From Lachnospiraceae bacterium (lineage in GTDB: Bacteria; Bacillota; Clostridia; Lachnospirales; Lachnospiraceae): DNA of 64,000 nucleotides. The DNA is taken from positions 1-64,000 of the forward strand of contig CAJTDL010000014.1 of NCBI GenBank assembly GCA_910575035.1, written 5' to 3'. Below, in pieces: positions 1-8,548 of this stretch (its first letter is position 1; each line of letters opens with the position of its first letter). The translations under genes were made by a program, and so were the position numbers. Under the pieces are notes generated by a model. The model was not told where the DNA came from and did not search any database. It saw only the letters and a program-made list of their open reading frames with translations.

Positions 1-60
1 TCGACAGCAAGTCGACATCACAAAAAGTGTAAAATCGACAGAGATTTTTTACATATCTTA
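1..60. promoter_or_regulatory. Cluster of TCGACA hexamers
   Basis: TCGACA occurs at 1-6, 12-17 and 35-40. A related spaced pair (ATCGAC then CCGACA) lies at about 623-640. The reverse complement TGTCGA resembles the core of a Spo0A box (TGTCGAA), but the last A is missing. The cluster could belong to a gene beyond the left edge. No gene is seen in 1-264; the remainder is AT-rich with a repeated GATTTTTTACA. Confidence 0.2.
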
Positions 61-264
61 TTCTTATCAGGAAGTCTTAAATTCCATAGACACAAGATTT
101 TTTACAGCCTCTTGCACAAAATGCAGCCAGCAGCTTGTATCATCCTTTGTTACTATTTTTATTTTCCCTGGTATCTTTCTGCCTGTAATCCCAGAAGCAG
201 CCTCACAGCCCCTCTGTTTTTTCTTTCGCTTTCCTGCCCATGAACTGCCATAGGGACAGCCGCT

Positions 265-435
265 TTACAAGCTTTCCTGCTTTTCTTTTTGCATACGTTC
301 TTTCTGCAGAAAAATCCCTTCTTGCAGCCTCCTGTTTTCCCTGCGGAGCCGGAAAAAATCTGCCAAAAGCCCTGAACATAGTAAAAGCCCACATAGGATA
401 CTTGCTGCAAACTTAAAAATTACAGATACTGCCAT
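265..435 (-). CDS. Small single-pass membrane protein (56 aa)
   Basis: I do not recognise this gene. The ATG at 435 follows AGAAAGGG at a fair distance. The 56-residue product has a hydrophobic N-terminal segment (about residues 4-25, FKFAASILCGLLLC) and then a charged, helix-prone tail rich in Arg, Glu, Gln and Lys that looks like a short coiled coil. This resembles small membrane-anchored cell-envelope proteins, but no function can be assigned. It is the better reading of this stretch because the overlapping frames have no ribosome site and odd composition. The region 436-715 upstream holds no other gene that I can support. Confidence 0.5.
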   Translation of the reverse strand: MAVSVIFKFAASILCGLLLCSGLLADFFRLRRENRRLQEGIFLQKERMQKEKQESL

Positions 436-715
436 TACTCTTACCCTTTCTTCCTACCACACTTACAGTTTCATCCCAAACCCCAGCGCTTTGCCTCCAC
501 CAAACCGAACCAGCAGGGCTTCCATAATATAATGCTGCCAACGGGATTTGTATGTTCACTATAACACAAACAGTATTTTTTTCCTATCTTCTTTTCCAAA
601 ATAAGGGCTTTTTCACACTTATATCGACTTTTACCGACATTTTCCACAGAACTTCTCCTCTTTCCTGCTCCAAATGCAGCCTCCCCCGGTTACCGGGCAC
701 ACGCCCAAAATAGCC

Positions 716-1960
716 CTAACCATCATAATCATCCAGAAAATGATGCCTTACCCCCTGTCCTTTATAGGCAATGACGGTACTCAGATTTACGTTTTCCACG
801 CTTTTAAAAATATTCCCTTCTACAAAGGGATTCATCCGCTTCATCTCTGCAATCAGGCGCTTCACCTCCATCCGCTTTGACTGGCTTCTGCCATCCGGCT
901 GGCAGGAAGTGCAATTATCCGTAAAACGGCAGGCACACTGGATAAAATGCAGCCCATTGTAATCCCGCCAGCGCTTAATATCGTCTTCCCGGATATAATA
1001 CAGGGGGCGGATCAATTCCATCCCCTCAAAATTTGTGCTGTGGAGCTTGGGCATCATTGTCTGCACCTGCCCTCCATAGAGCATCCCCATCAAAATCGTT
1101 TCAATCACATCATCATAATGATGCCCCAGCGCAATTTTATTGCACCCCAGGCTCTTTGCCTGGTGATACAAATGCCCCCGCCGCATACGGGCGCACAGGT
1201 AACAGGGGGATTTTTCAATGCCATATACCGCCTCAAAAATATCAGACTCAAAAATCCGGATCGGGATATCCAGACGGCTGGCATTATCTTCAATCACCTG
1301 CCGGTTTGCTGGGCTATACCCCGGATCCATCACCAGAAATTCCAAACCAAAGGATACCTTCCTATGCTTTTGCAATTCCTGGAACAGCTTTGCCATCAGC
1401 ATGGAATCCTTTCCCCCAGAAATGCAAACTGCTATTTCATCCCCTTCCTGTATCAATTGGTAATCCCGCACGGCCTTTGTAAACTTTGAAAACAGCTGTT
1501 TATGGAATTTCTTCTGGATGCTCTTTTCCACATCCTTTGCCTTGCCCTTTTCCAATGCCTTTGCCTCTTCCATATGGCTCAAAAGCCATCCTGTATAACC
1601 GCCTGCCAGGCTATAAGCTGCAAATCCTTTCCCCCTCAGCTCTGCCGCCTTCTCCTTGCTGGCAATCCCCCTGGCACAGTATAAGATAGCCGAAATTCCA
1701 TGGGAATCCTGGAAATCCTGATAGGGGCTGCCTGCTGGCTGCCCCATATCCAAAATGCCTTCCGAAGCTTCTGATAGCCTTCCCGGGAGCACCCCATATT
1801 CCCCCAGGGCTTTTCCGTCCCCCAATGCTTCTAAGGGAAGATGCACTGCGCCAGGCACCATGCCGTAGGATACAGCCGCATCATCCCGAATATCCAGCAA
1901 TATGTAGCTGCCAGGATCCCATTCTTTTAATTGTTGGTAAGTCAGTTCTATATTTTCCAT
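716..1960 (-). CDS. Rhodanese domain fused to TtcA-like tRNA thiolation ATPase
   Basis: The 414-residue protein has two parts. Residues 1-130 are a rhodanese-like domain with a CARGIAS loop and candidate sulfur-carrying Cys95. Residues about 150-414 are a PP-loop ATPase of the TtcA/TilS group, with SGGKDS at 181-186, a CYLC pair at 253-256 and a further Cys cluster near the C terminus. TtcA-type proteins put sulfur into C32 of tRNA using ATP and an iron-sulfur cluster. The fused rhodanese would supply persulfide sulfur in cis (inference). The ATG at 1960 was chosen because GAGAGG lies about 9 nt upstream; a longer reading to 2074 has no ribosome site and lacks homology. The gene is divergent from the hemerythrin gene. 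Confidence 0.85.
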   Translation of the reverse strand: MENIELTYQQLKEWDPGSYILLDIRDDAAVSYGMVPGAVHLPLEALGDGKALGEYGVLPGRLSEASEGILDMGQPAGSPYQDFQDSHGISAILYCARGIASKEKAAELRGKGFAAYSLAGGYTGWLLSHMEEAKALEKGKAKDVEKSIQKKFHKQLFSKFTKAVRDYQLIQEGDEIAVCISGGKDSMLMAKLFQELQKHRKVSFGLEFLVMDPGYSPANRQVIEDNASRLDIPIRIFESDIFEAVYGIEKSPCYLCARMRRGHLYHQAKSLGCNKIALGHHYDDVIETILMGMLYGGQVQTMMPKLHSTNFEGMELIRPLYYIREDDIKRWRDYNGLHFIQCACRFTDNCTSCQPDGRSQSKRMEVKRLIAEMKRMNPFVEGNIFKSVENVNLSTVIAYKGQGVRHHFLDDYDG

Positions 1961-2162
1961 GGAAATTTCCCTCTCCGTTCTTTTGATATATGCCCTTTTA
2001 TGTTTTCGCCGCAGGATTGATGCCCTATCACTGCCATTCCAAACGCCGCCTGCGCAAATAATAACCATTTGCATTTCTGCAATCTATTTGCAGCCCTTTT
2101 GCTGGCTGCTTAACAAATTATAGCGGGTTATTTGTAAAATTTCAAGATATTTCCCTTAGCCA

Positions 2163-2212
2163 CTAGTATAACCCGCGCTAAATACCTGAATGTTTGGCGT
2201 GGGTTATACTAG
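2163..2212. repeat. Long inverted repeat between divergent genes
   Basis: Two 16-bp arms, 2163-2178 and 2197-2212, match with a single mismatch (CTAGTATAACCCGCGC and its complement). Wobble pairs could extend the stem inward to about 22 bp. A third partial copy (AGCGGGTTATTTG) lies near 2120-2135. There is no U-tract on either side and both neighbouring genes point away, so this is not a normal terminator. It could be an operator or a remnant of a small mobile repeat. The rest of 1961-2324 is AT-rich promoter-like sequence. Confidence 0.6.
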
Positions 2213-2324
2213 GCACAATCTGCTCCCCCTTTCATAATATATAGTACTGGCATAGATAGATATTACCGTATTTTTCCTGCTGTATTTGACTTAGTAAACA
2301 GTATTATTTAGAAGGAAGAGATAT

Positions 2325-3680
2325 ATGGAAAATCAAATCATATGGAATGATAGGTATAATATTGGGGTCGATATTATTGACAAACAGCATAAAAAATTGT
2401 TCCGCATCCTCAATAAGCTTTTTATTTTGGAGCAACGGAAGGAAAAAAGCCAGTGGGTTTGTCAGGAAGCCATAAAATACTTTAAAGACCACACCCTGGA
2501 ACATTTTCAGGATGAAGAAGACTATATGGTTTCTATTGGTTATCCCGGAATTGAAATGCATAGACGTATTCATAATAATTTTCGTGAAATTACCCTGCCT
2601 GCCCTTGAAAAGGAATTAAAGCTGAATAATTATTCCGAAAATGCAGTCAACCATTTCCTTGGCGTATGTACGGGATGGCTGATTGGGCACACGCTGACAG
2701 AGGATCCGGCAATTGCCAGTGGAGAAACGATAAAGCAGTGGGATAATCTTCTTCCAGAGGAAGAACAGGCAATCATGGGACAGACAATCATCAGCCAGCT
2801 CAACAGCATGTTCCAACTGGACTCGCGGCTGATCGACAACTGCTATAGCGGTGAAAAATTCGGGGATGGCATTTATCTCCGTTTGGTTTACACTACAAAA
2901 GAAGAAAAAAATTGGGAATTCCTCTTGGTTTTTGAAGAACAGCTCATCGTAAGCACATTGGGGAGCGTGATAAAAACAAAATCCAAAGCCATAAACGTTA
3001 TGCTGATGAATGCGGCAAGATATACGGCAAGGCAATTTGTAGAACGCATTAAGAGGTCCTTTCCGTCTCTGGAGCCGGCTGAACTAAAAGAGCAGCTGCT
3101 GACCTATGAACAATTCCAGAAAGCATTTGAGAAAGACAGCCCGCAGTTCAGCTTGTTGTTTGATACGGGAAAAGGATATTTTGCCTATTGCATGACTACA
3201 AGCGATACGCTTCCCGATGAGGAAAGCGAAGCCCTAATCGTCAACGAAAACGCTATGGCACAGGTCAAAAAATACCTGAACCAGAACCAGGCAGAAAAAA
3301 GGATGTTACGCCACAAAAAGAAAATACTGATTGTAGATGATTCTATACAAATGCTAAAGGAAATGAAGCAGCAGCTGGGCGGCACATATGAAGTGCTGAC
3401 GGCAGCATCCGGCTTCTCTGCTTTCAGCAGCATTATGCTCAACAAGCCCGACTTAATTTTGCTGGATTATGAGATGCCTGTCTGCAACGGCAGGCAGGTA
3501 TTGGAAATTATCCGCGGTGAAAAAGGCTTTGCAAATATTCCAATTATCTTCTGGATGAAAAATATGGACCAAGACAGTATAAAAAATACGCTTACCATGA
3601 AAGCACAAGGATATTTGGACAAATCACTTTCACCTGAACAGGTAAAAAAAGAAATAGACCGCTTTTTCCAGAAGGAATAG
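2325..3680 (+). CDS. Hemerythrin / CheX-like / receiver fusion protein
   Basis: The 451-residue protein starts at an ATG about 9 nt after GGAAGAGA. Residues 1-130 are a bacteriohemerythrin domain with all seven expected di-iron ligands: H22, H60, E64, H79, H83, H122 and D127. Residues about 140-310 resemble CheX/CheC-type phosphatase folds, but this is a weak match by eye. Residues 332-451 are a receiver domain with acidic pocket D338/D339, phospho-acceptor D381 (LLDYEMP) and K433. The usual Thr/Ser at the end of beta-4 appears to be Met411 (FWMKN), which is atypical. The likely role is coupling oxygen or iron redox sensing to a phosphorelay (inference). No chemotaxis or kinase gene adjoins it. 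Confidence 0.85.
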   Translation: MENQIIWNDRYNIGVDIIDKQHKKLFRILNKLFILEQRKEKSQWVCQEAIKYFKDHTLEHFQDEEDYMVSIGYPGIEMHRRIHNNFREITLPALEKELKLNNYSENAVNHFLGVCTGWLIGHTLTEDPAIASGETIKQWDNLLPEEEQAIMGQTIISQLNSMFQLDSRLIDNCYSGEKFGDGIYLRLVYTTKEEKNWEFLLVFEEQLIVSTLGSVIKTKSKAINVMLMNAARYTARQFVERIKRSFPSLEPAELKEQLLTYEQFQKAFEKDSPQFSLLFDTGKGYFAYCMTTSDTLPDEESEALIVNENAMAQVKKYLNQNQAEKRMLRHKKKILIVDDSIQMLKEMKQQLGGTYEVLTAASGFSAFSSIMLNKPDLILLDYEMPVCNGRQVLEIIRGEKGFANIPIIFWMKNMDQDSIKNTLTMKAQGYLDKSLSPEQVKKEIDRFFQKE

Positions 3681-3730
3681 CTATGTAACATACAATCCTC
3701 TCTTTACGCAGTTAAGAGAACGAAAAAAAA

Positions 3731-3764
3731 AGAGTGTAAAATAACAAGCTTTATTTTACACTCT
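3731..3764. terminator. Bidirectional terminator
   Basis: A perfect 14-bp stem (3731-3744 with 3751-3764) has a 6-nt loop. It is flanked by a T-rich tract on the plus side and an A-run (T-run on minus) on the other. It separates the convergent hemerythrin and anti-sigma genes. Confidence 0.85.
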
Positions 3765-3840
3765 CCTTTTGATTATAGATTCTTCCTCTGTCCTTGCCCT
3801 AACCATTCCTTTTGCTCAGGGGCATGTGCGCCGGCTGCCA

Positions 3841-5037
3841 TCAAGCCGCATCCTTACACTGATAAACCTTCAGCGTTATCGTCTTATCCTCATTCAGCGT
3901 ATAAGTCTCAATATAAGCTGCCTGGCCTTCCTCTCCGCCAATCACGAATTTATGATCTGACATCCCTGTCTGCCCATCTTCAAACAGCACATCTAAGGAC
4001 AATGTCCCTGAGGATCCTACCCCATCTTCTCCAATCTCATAAGAATAAGAGTAATTCCCCTGTGCATCCGGCTGCAGGACCTGGGTCAGATCTTCTAACA
4101 GCACCGCGTTTTTCTCCAGTTCTTCCTCTGTCCAGTTATGTCTTTCCAACACTGAGCTGCCATCATCTGCCCCATCTGAAACATCTGCATCACCTTCCTC
4201 ATCCTCACTAAACAGCTCCTTTTCCAGCTTCTGAATATAAGCGCCTGCCGCATCTGGATCTGCCTTCGATGCATCCAGGGGAAGGGCAAACAAAGCATTT
4301 ATCCCCTCATACTCCTCATTCCTGGTAATCTTGCCGCTTGCCGCATCAAACTGATAAGCCTGGCTGTCGTAAAAAGTGCCGCTGTTTACTGACAGATACA
4401 AGGGGCGGTCTGCAAATATCTCTACATTATCCACCTCTGTAATACGGTACTGCACCCCATTCTGCACCGTCTCGGAATATCCCCCATTCATGGTCACGCT
4501 ATTATACCTATTCGGATCCAGCCCTTCAATCAAAGGCGATACAAAAAATGACTCTTCCAAATAGGATTCCTCGCTGATAGCCGGCCTTGGCGTCCCATCT
4601 GCATTTTCAATGGCAGTCACCACATAGGTCCTGTCCTCCCTGAGATTCCCTGTCTCGTCTGCACTTAAATATTGGGTTAGGTTTTTTCCGGAGACAACTC
4701 CCAGCAACGTAATTTTATAATTTCCATACTCCTGGGATTCATTGACCAAAATCGCATCCTTGCTTTGAAAAGCCTTTATAAGCCCCTCATCCTCTAAAAC
4801 CTCCGCCACCTTTTCTGGCGTCAGATATCTCCATGCAGCCACTGTGCTTACAGAGCCTACCAAAAGTACCGCTGCCGCGATTATTGCCGTTGCCGGGATT
4901 CTCTTAAAATATTTTTTGTTCATTTCCTCTGTCTCCTTTGCTTTCCATAAGATATTTCGGTTTAACTGGTCATTCGGTTCTTCTTTTGGAGAAAGGGCCT
5001 GTCTTAATAATGGATCCATATCTAAATTATGTTTCAT
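3841..5037 (-). CDS. Membrane-anchored anti-sigma factor
   Basis: This 398-residue protein has an N-terminal cytoplasmic segment of about 43 residues, one transmembrane helix at about 46-68 (ATAIIAAAVLLVGSVS) and a long extracellular part of unclear fold. The extracellular part is acidic and resembles the large ectodomains of DUF4179-type anti-sigma proteins. Its start lies inside the end of the ECF sigma gene (11-bp overlap), which shows translational coupling. The expected role is to hold the partner sigma factor at the membrane until an envelope signal arrives. The signal cannot be read from sequence. The gene ends just before a bidirectional terminator. Confidence 0.75.
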   Translation of the reverse strand: MKHNLDMDPLLRQALSPKEEPNDQLNRNILWKAKETEEMNKKYFKRIPATAIIAAAVLLVGSVSTVAAWRYLTPEKVAEVLEDEGLIKAFQSKDAILVNESQEYGNYKITLLGVVSGKNLTQYLSADETGNLREDRTYVVTAIENADGTPRPAISEESYLEESFFVSPLIEGLDPNRYNSVTMNGGYSETVQNGVQYRITEVDNVEIFADRPLYLSVNSGTFYDSQAYQFDAASGKITRNEEYEGINALFALPLDASKADPDAAGAYIQKLEKELFSEDEEGDADVSDGADDGSSVLERHNWTEEELEKNAVLLEDLTQVLQPDAQGNYSYSYEIGEDGVGSSGTLSLDVLFEDGQTGMSDHKFVIGGEEGQAAYIETYTLNEDKTITLKVYQCKDAA

Positions 5038-5557
5038 CTAAAACAACCTCCAATTCCTGTTTCAGCAGTTTCCTCGCTTTATGCAGCCTGCTTTTTACCG
5101 TGCCTTGGGGCAGCCGCAGAATCTTCCCAATCTGCCCTATAGGAAGCTGCAGGGTATAATAAAGGTAAACAGGAATCCGGTAACGTTCTTCCAAGTTCGC
5201 CACCGCTGCCCTTACCTGTGCCTGCAGTTCTTTTTGAAGAACGGATTCCTCTGGGGATAATTCCTGTGCACAGGCTGTGTGCGGCATATTTTCCTCTGTC
5301 AGTTCCTCTGTCCTTGCAATCCGGCTGCGCCAGGCATATTTACGCTTTCGGTTTTTCCAGATACGCAGGGCAATGGATGCCAGATAGCTTCTGGGATTTT
5401 TCCCACTGTCAATCTTCTCCCGCATCTCTACGGCCTTCAGGAATGTATCCTGATAGAGCTCTTCCGCCTCCTGCCTGTTCCTGGTAAGCTGGCTGCAAAA
5501 TGCATAAATATCTTTTCCATATTCCTGGATACACTGCTCCAACTGCCTTACATCCAT
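5027..5557 (-). CDS. ECF-type RNA polymerase sigma factor
   Basis: This 176-residue protein has a sigma-70 region 2 (AEELYQDTFLKA, about residues 30-42) and a region 4 helix-turn-helix (IGQIGKILRLPQGTVKSRLHKARKLL, about 138-163), the standard two-domain ECF layout. The ATG at 5557 has GAGAGG upstream. The following gene is its likely anti-sigma factor. ECF pairs usually regulate their own promoter, but no clear ECF promoter motif was identified upstream. Confidence 0.9.
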   Translation of the reverse strand: MDVRQLEQCIQEYGKDIYAFCSQLTRNRQEAEELYQDTFLKAVEMREKIDSGKNPRSYLASIALRIWKNRKRKYAWRSRIARTEELTEENMPHTACAQELSPEESVLQKELQAQVRAAVANLEERYRIPVYLYYTLQLPIGQIGKILRLPQGTVKSRLHKARKLLKQELEVVLDET

Positions 5558-5756
5558 GTTTTAACCTCTCATCACTGTTTACTGTTACCTATCCGACGTC
5601 TCCAGGCAATGTGATGTGCCCTTCACTTATACATTGTAATAACTTCCAGAAAGGTTCATGCCCTATTCCATTTTTTTAATTTCAGCAAGGGCGGCATAGT
5701 ACCATGGCTCCTGCAGGCACAATTTCCCAAAGCAAAGGGGAAAACGGGCGACACAA

Positions 5757-5787
5757 AAGGCGGCACAGTTCTTAACTATGCCGCCTT
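5757..5787 (-). terminator. Terminator after efp
   Basis: Arms 5757-5768 and 5776-5787 (AAGGCGGCACAG and its complement, one G-U pair on the minus RNA) form a GC-rich stem followed on the minus strand by TTTTG. It lies 14 nt beyond the efp stop codon. Confidence 0.75.
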
Positions 5788-5800
5788 GCCGTATCTTGTC

Positions 5801-6358
5801 CTATACCCTGGACAGATATTCCCCTGTCCTGGTATCAATCTTAATCACATCTTCCTGCTCTACAAACAATGGAACGTATACTGTTGCGCCTGTCTCTACA
5901 ACGGCTGGCTTTGTAGCGCCAGTTGCTGTATCGCCCTTGAACCCTGGCTCTGTCTCTGTGATCTTCAGCTCCACAAATAATGGGGGCTCTACCGCAAACA
6001 CATTTCCGTTGTGGGAGCAGATTTTTACCATTTCATTTTCTTTTACAAATTTTAAAGTATCGCCGATTGCCTCTGAATTTAAGGCAATCTGCTCATAAGA
6101 CTCTACGTCCATAAAATGGAACAGATCCCCGTCTGAGTACAGGTACTGCATGTCCGCCCTGTCAATCCGCGCCTGCGGGCATTTTTCTGTGGGGCGGAAG
6201 GTCTTCTCCACTACGCCGCCGCTCTTGATATTCTTCAGCTTTGTCCTTACAAAGGCTGCGCCTTTTCCGGGCTTTACATGCTGGAACTCAATAATCTGAT
6301 AAATATTATTATCTAACTCAATAGTAATGCCATTCCTAAAATCTCCTGCTGAAATCAT
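5801..6358 (-). CDS. efp: Elongation factor P
   Basis: This 185-residue protein has the usual length and layout for EF-P: an N-terminal KOW-like domain with the exposed loop [10 protein letters not shown] carrying Lys32, followed by two OB-type domains ending GEYLSRV. EF-P enters the ribosomal E site and relieves stalling at polyproline stretches. Lys32 is the residue that many bacteria modify, but no modification genes are visible nearby. AAGGAGG lies ahead of the ATG. It sits in a run of minus-strand housekeeping genes with its own terminator. Confidence 0.97.
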   Translation of the reverse strand: MISAGDFRNGITIELDNNIYQIIEFQHVKPGKGAAFVRTKLKNIKSGGVVEKTFRPTEKCPQARIDRADMQYLYSDGDLFHFMDVESYEQIALNSEAIGDTLKFVKENEMVKICSHNGNVFAVEPPLFVELKITETEPGFKGDTATGATKPAVVETGATVYVPLFVEQEDVIKIDTRTGEYLSRV

Positions 6359-6513
6359 CTGACTTTCCTCCTTAAAATTGCATTTGGGCGCTTCACCCTA
6401 TATTTTCTTATGGTCAGTTATGCAAATACAGATAAGTGGGCGCACTTTGCCCCCGCATTCCTCTCATTTTATACTAATTTCGCATATTTTTCAACCTTTT
6501 CCTATACATTTCT

Positions 6514-6954
6514 CTAATTTTCTTCTATCTTATGTATCATATCTATCCGAATCTGGTGCCTCCCGCCCATAAATTCTGCTTCCAGATATGCTTTTACAAT
6601 GTCCTTCGCCAGCTCGCTGCCCACGACCCTGGCTCCCATGGATATCATATTGGCATTGTTGTGCTCTTTGATCAAATGAGCCGTAGTGGTATCCGAGCAG
6701 ACGCCGCAGCGGATTCCCTTTACTTTATTGGCCGCCAGGGAAATGCCAACGCCTGTCCCACAGACCAGGATGCCGCAGTCCGCTTCCCCGCTTGCCACCA
6801 GCCGAGCCGCTTTCTCACCATATTCTGGATAATGGCAGCTCTCGTAGCCGTCTGTGCCCACATTAATCACTTCATGCCCCAGGCTTTTTACATATTCCAT
6901 AATCTCCATTTTCAAATCTGTTGCCGCATGGTCATTTCCAATTACAATCTTCAT
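6514..6954 (-). CDS. rpiB: Ribose-5-phosphate isomerase B
   Basis: The 146-residue protein starts MKIVIGNDHA at the ATG at 6954, preceded by GGAGGAG. Family marks are D8/H9, the active-site Cys65 in GILVCGTGVGIS and H98/N99 in KEHNNANMISMG. It interconverts ribose-5-phosphate and ribulose-5-phosphate in the pentose phosphate pathway; some relatives act on galactose- or allose-6-phosphate. A longer upstream reading (26 extra residues) has no ribosome site and no family match. It lies 58 nt after yqeG. Confidence 0.95.
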   Translation of the reverse strand: MKIVIGNDHAATDLKMEIMEYVKSLGHEVINVGTDGYESCHYPEYGEKAARLVASGEADCGILVCGTGVGISLAANKVKGIRCGVCSDTTTAHLIKEHNNANMISMGARVVGSELAKDIVKAYLEAEFMGGRHQIRIDMIHKIEEN

Positions 6955-7012
6955 TTTTCTCCTCCATTTCCAATTCTGTTCCCCTCTGCACCCTGGCAGG
7001 CGTATACAAGGC

Positions 7013-7510
7013 TCAGGAACGCCTGTGGGCATAAAAAAACAGCACGATTTTCTCTAAATACCGTTTCAGCACAATCTGTATCTCTTCCTTGGGGTGGATG
7101 GGGCGCGTCAGGATGGTATGGATACCTGCACGGTTAGCGCCATACACATCTGTGAAAATCTGGTCTCCCACGAACAAAGTATTGCCCCTGTCAGTGCCCA
7201 TCAGCTCCATTGCCCGCTCATAGCCGGATATCTTAGGCTTCCCAGCCTTAAAAATATACTGAACCTGCACCTGGTCATGAAACATTTTTACCCTTGGCTC
7301 CTTGTTGTTAGACAAAAGGCAGCATTGGTAGCCCAGCTCTTTCAGCTGGCAGAATAAAGCCTTCGCCCTGTCGTCTGCCGGAGCGCCATGGGGCACAAGG
7401 GTATTATCGATATCAAAAATGATTCCCCGGTAACCCTCCTGGTACAGGCGGGCAAATTCAATCTGGTAGGCGGAATCCATATATTCATTTGGGTAAAATT
7501 TCTGTAACAT
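7013..7510 (-). CDS. yqeG: YqeG family HAD phosphatase
   Basis: The 165-residue protein has the HAD motif I FDIDNTLVP (D33, D35) and the C-terminal motif GDQIFTDVYGANRAG, matching YqeG-type HAD-IIIA phosphatases. The ATG at 7510 was preferred because GGGAGAG lies just upstream; an in-frame start 13 codons earlier lacks this. The substrate in bacteria is not established. In Bacillus, yqeG lies next to GTPase and ribosome-assembly genes, but here it sits between nrdR and rpiB. Confidence 0.88.
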   Translation of the reverse strand: MLQKFYPNEYMDSAYQIEFARLYQEGYRGIIFDIDNTLVPHGAPADDRAKALFCQLKELGYQCCLLSNNKEPRVKMFHDQVQVQYIFKAGKPKISGYERAMELMGTDRGNTLFVGDQIFTDVYGANRAGIHTILTRPIHPKEEIQIVLKRYLEKIVLFFYAHRRS

Positions 7511-7557
7511 ACAACTCTCCCGAACTCTGCAGGCCTGGCTGCATCCCAAAGCCCTTA

Positions 7558-8007
7558 TTAATCCAGCATTTTTTTCAACTCATCCATAAAGGTATTGACA
7601 TCCTTAAATTCCCGGTAGACAGATGCAAACCTTACATAAGCCACAGGATCCAACTGCTGCAGCATATTCATGACGATCTCACCGATCTCTGCGCTGGAAA
7701 TCTCCTTTTCTGCGCGGCTGGATACCTTGACCTCTACCTCCTCCACAATCCGGTCAATGTCTTCTACTGAAACTGGGCGCTTATGGCAGGCGCGTAGGAT
7801 TCCAGCCTCTACCTTTGACCGTTCGTAACGTTCCCGGTTATTGTCCTTCTTGATAACGATTACGGGAATGGACTCTACCTTCTCATAAGTGGTAAAGCGC
7901 TTGTCGCAATCGTCACATAGGCGGCGCCGGCGGATAGAGCAATTATCTTCGGCTGGCCTTGAGTCAATCACTCTGGTATTATCACTGCTGCAAAATGGGC
8001 ATTTCAT
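7558..8007 (-). CDS. nrdR: Transcriptional repressor NrdR
   Basis: This 149-residue protein has an N-terminal zinc ribbon (C3, C6, C31, C34) and an ATP-cone domain (VIKKDNNRERYERSKVEAGI). NrdR binds NrdR boxes upstream of ribonucleotide reductase genes and represses them in response to ATP/dATP. The ATG at 8007 follows GGAGGAAAAACCC; a longer frame upstream has no homology. No ribonucleotide reductase gene is present in the window. Confidence 0.96.
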   Translation of the reverse strand: MKCPFCSSDNTRVIDSRPAEDNCSIRRRRLCDDCDKRFTTYEKVESIPVIVIKKDNNRERYERSKVEAGILRACHKRPVSVEDIDRIVEEVEVKVSSRAEKEISSAEIGEIVMNMLQQLDPVAYVRFASVYREFKDVNTFMDELKKMLD

Positions 8008-8160
8008 GGGTTTTTCCTCCTGCGTATGCATCTGCGGCCGCACCTTGGCCTGTGCCGCAAAATGTGAAAGGGATGTTGTGGTTACTGGCTTCGAACGGTT
8101 AAAATTTGGCAAACTGCCTTATTTTCTTTAGTATAGCTTTCTTTTTTTTCCTTGTCAATA

Positions 8161-8406
8161 TTATTTCGGCTTAGGATCGGGAATCTCTACCAGGATGGTG
8201 TCCCTTCCGATCTTTACCACCTGATTCCAGGGTATGATAATCTCGCTTCCCCTGCCAAACATGCTCCACATTTTTCCACACCCAGGGATAATCAGAGCCA
8301 GGATACAGCCTTGGGATGTGTCAATGTCCAGGTCTACGATAAAGCCCAAACATTTGCCGTTACAGATATTGACCACTTCTTTTTCTTTTAATTCACATAG
8401 GCGCAT
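8161..8406 (-). CDS. YlmC/YmxH family PRC-barrel sporulation protein
   Basis: This 81-residue protein (MRLCELKEKEVVNICNGK...) matches the small PRC-barrel family called YlmC/YmxH, found in spore-forming Firmicutes. The ATG at 8406 has the strong ribosome site GAGGGGGAT, but that site is inside the 3' arm of a 14-bp hairpin. The family's biochemical role is not known. Members are expressed in the sporulation programme in Bacillus. Confidence 0.85.
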   Translation of the reverse strand: MRLCELKEKEVVNICNGKCLGFIVDLDIDTSQGCILALIIPGCGKMWSMFGRGSEIIIPWNQVVKIGRDTILVEIPDPKPK

Positions 8407-8413
8407 TGGAAAT

Positions 8414-8450
8414 CCCCCTCTGCATATAGTTCTATGATATGCAGAGGGGG
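8414..8450 (-). promoter_or_regulatory. Hairpin covering the ymxH-like ribosome site
   Basis: Perfect 14-bp arms (8414-8427 and 8437-8450, CCCCCTCTGCATAT and its complement) are separated by 9 nt. In the minus-strand mRNA the 3' arm contains the GAGGGGG Shine-Dalgarno of the gene starting at 8406. No U-run follows. The structure fits translational control better than termination. Confidence 0.65.
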
Positions 8451-8548
8451 AACAGTTGGTGACTCTTATCATGCCCGCTTTTTTATAATTTTATCCGCTT
8501 CCTATTACAGGTCTGGGAAAACCACAGAAATATTTGGCTGTTTGCTCC

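Noticed and set aside
947-1489. Plus-strand ORFs across the TtcA-like gene
   Set aside because: They are shadows of a well-supported minus-strand gene and have no ribosome site or homology.
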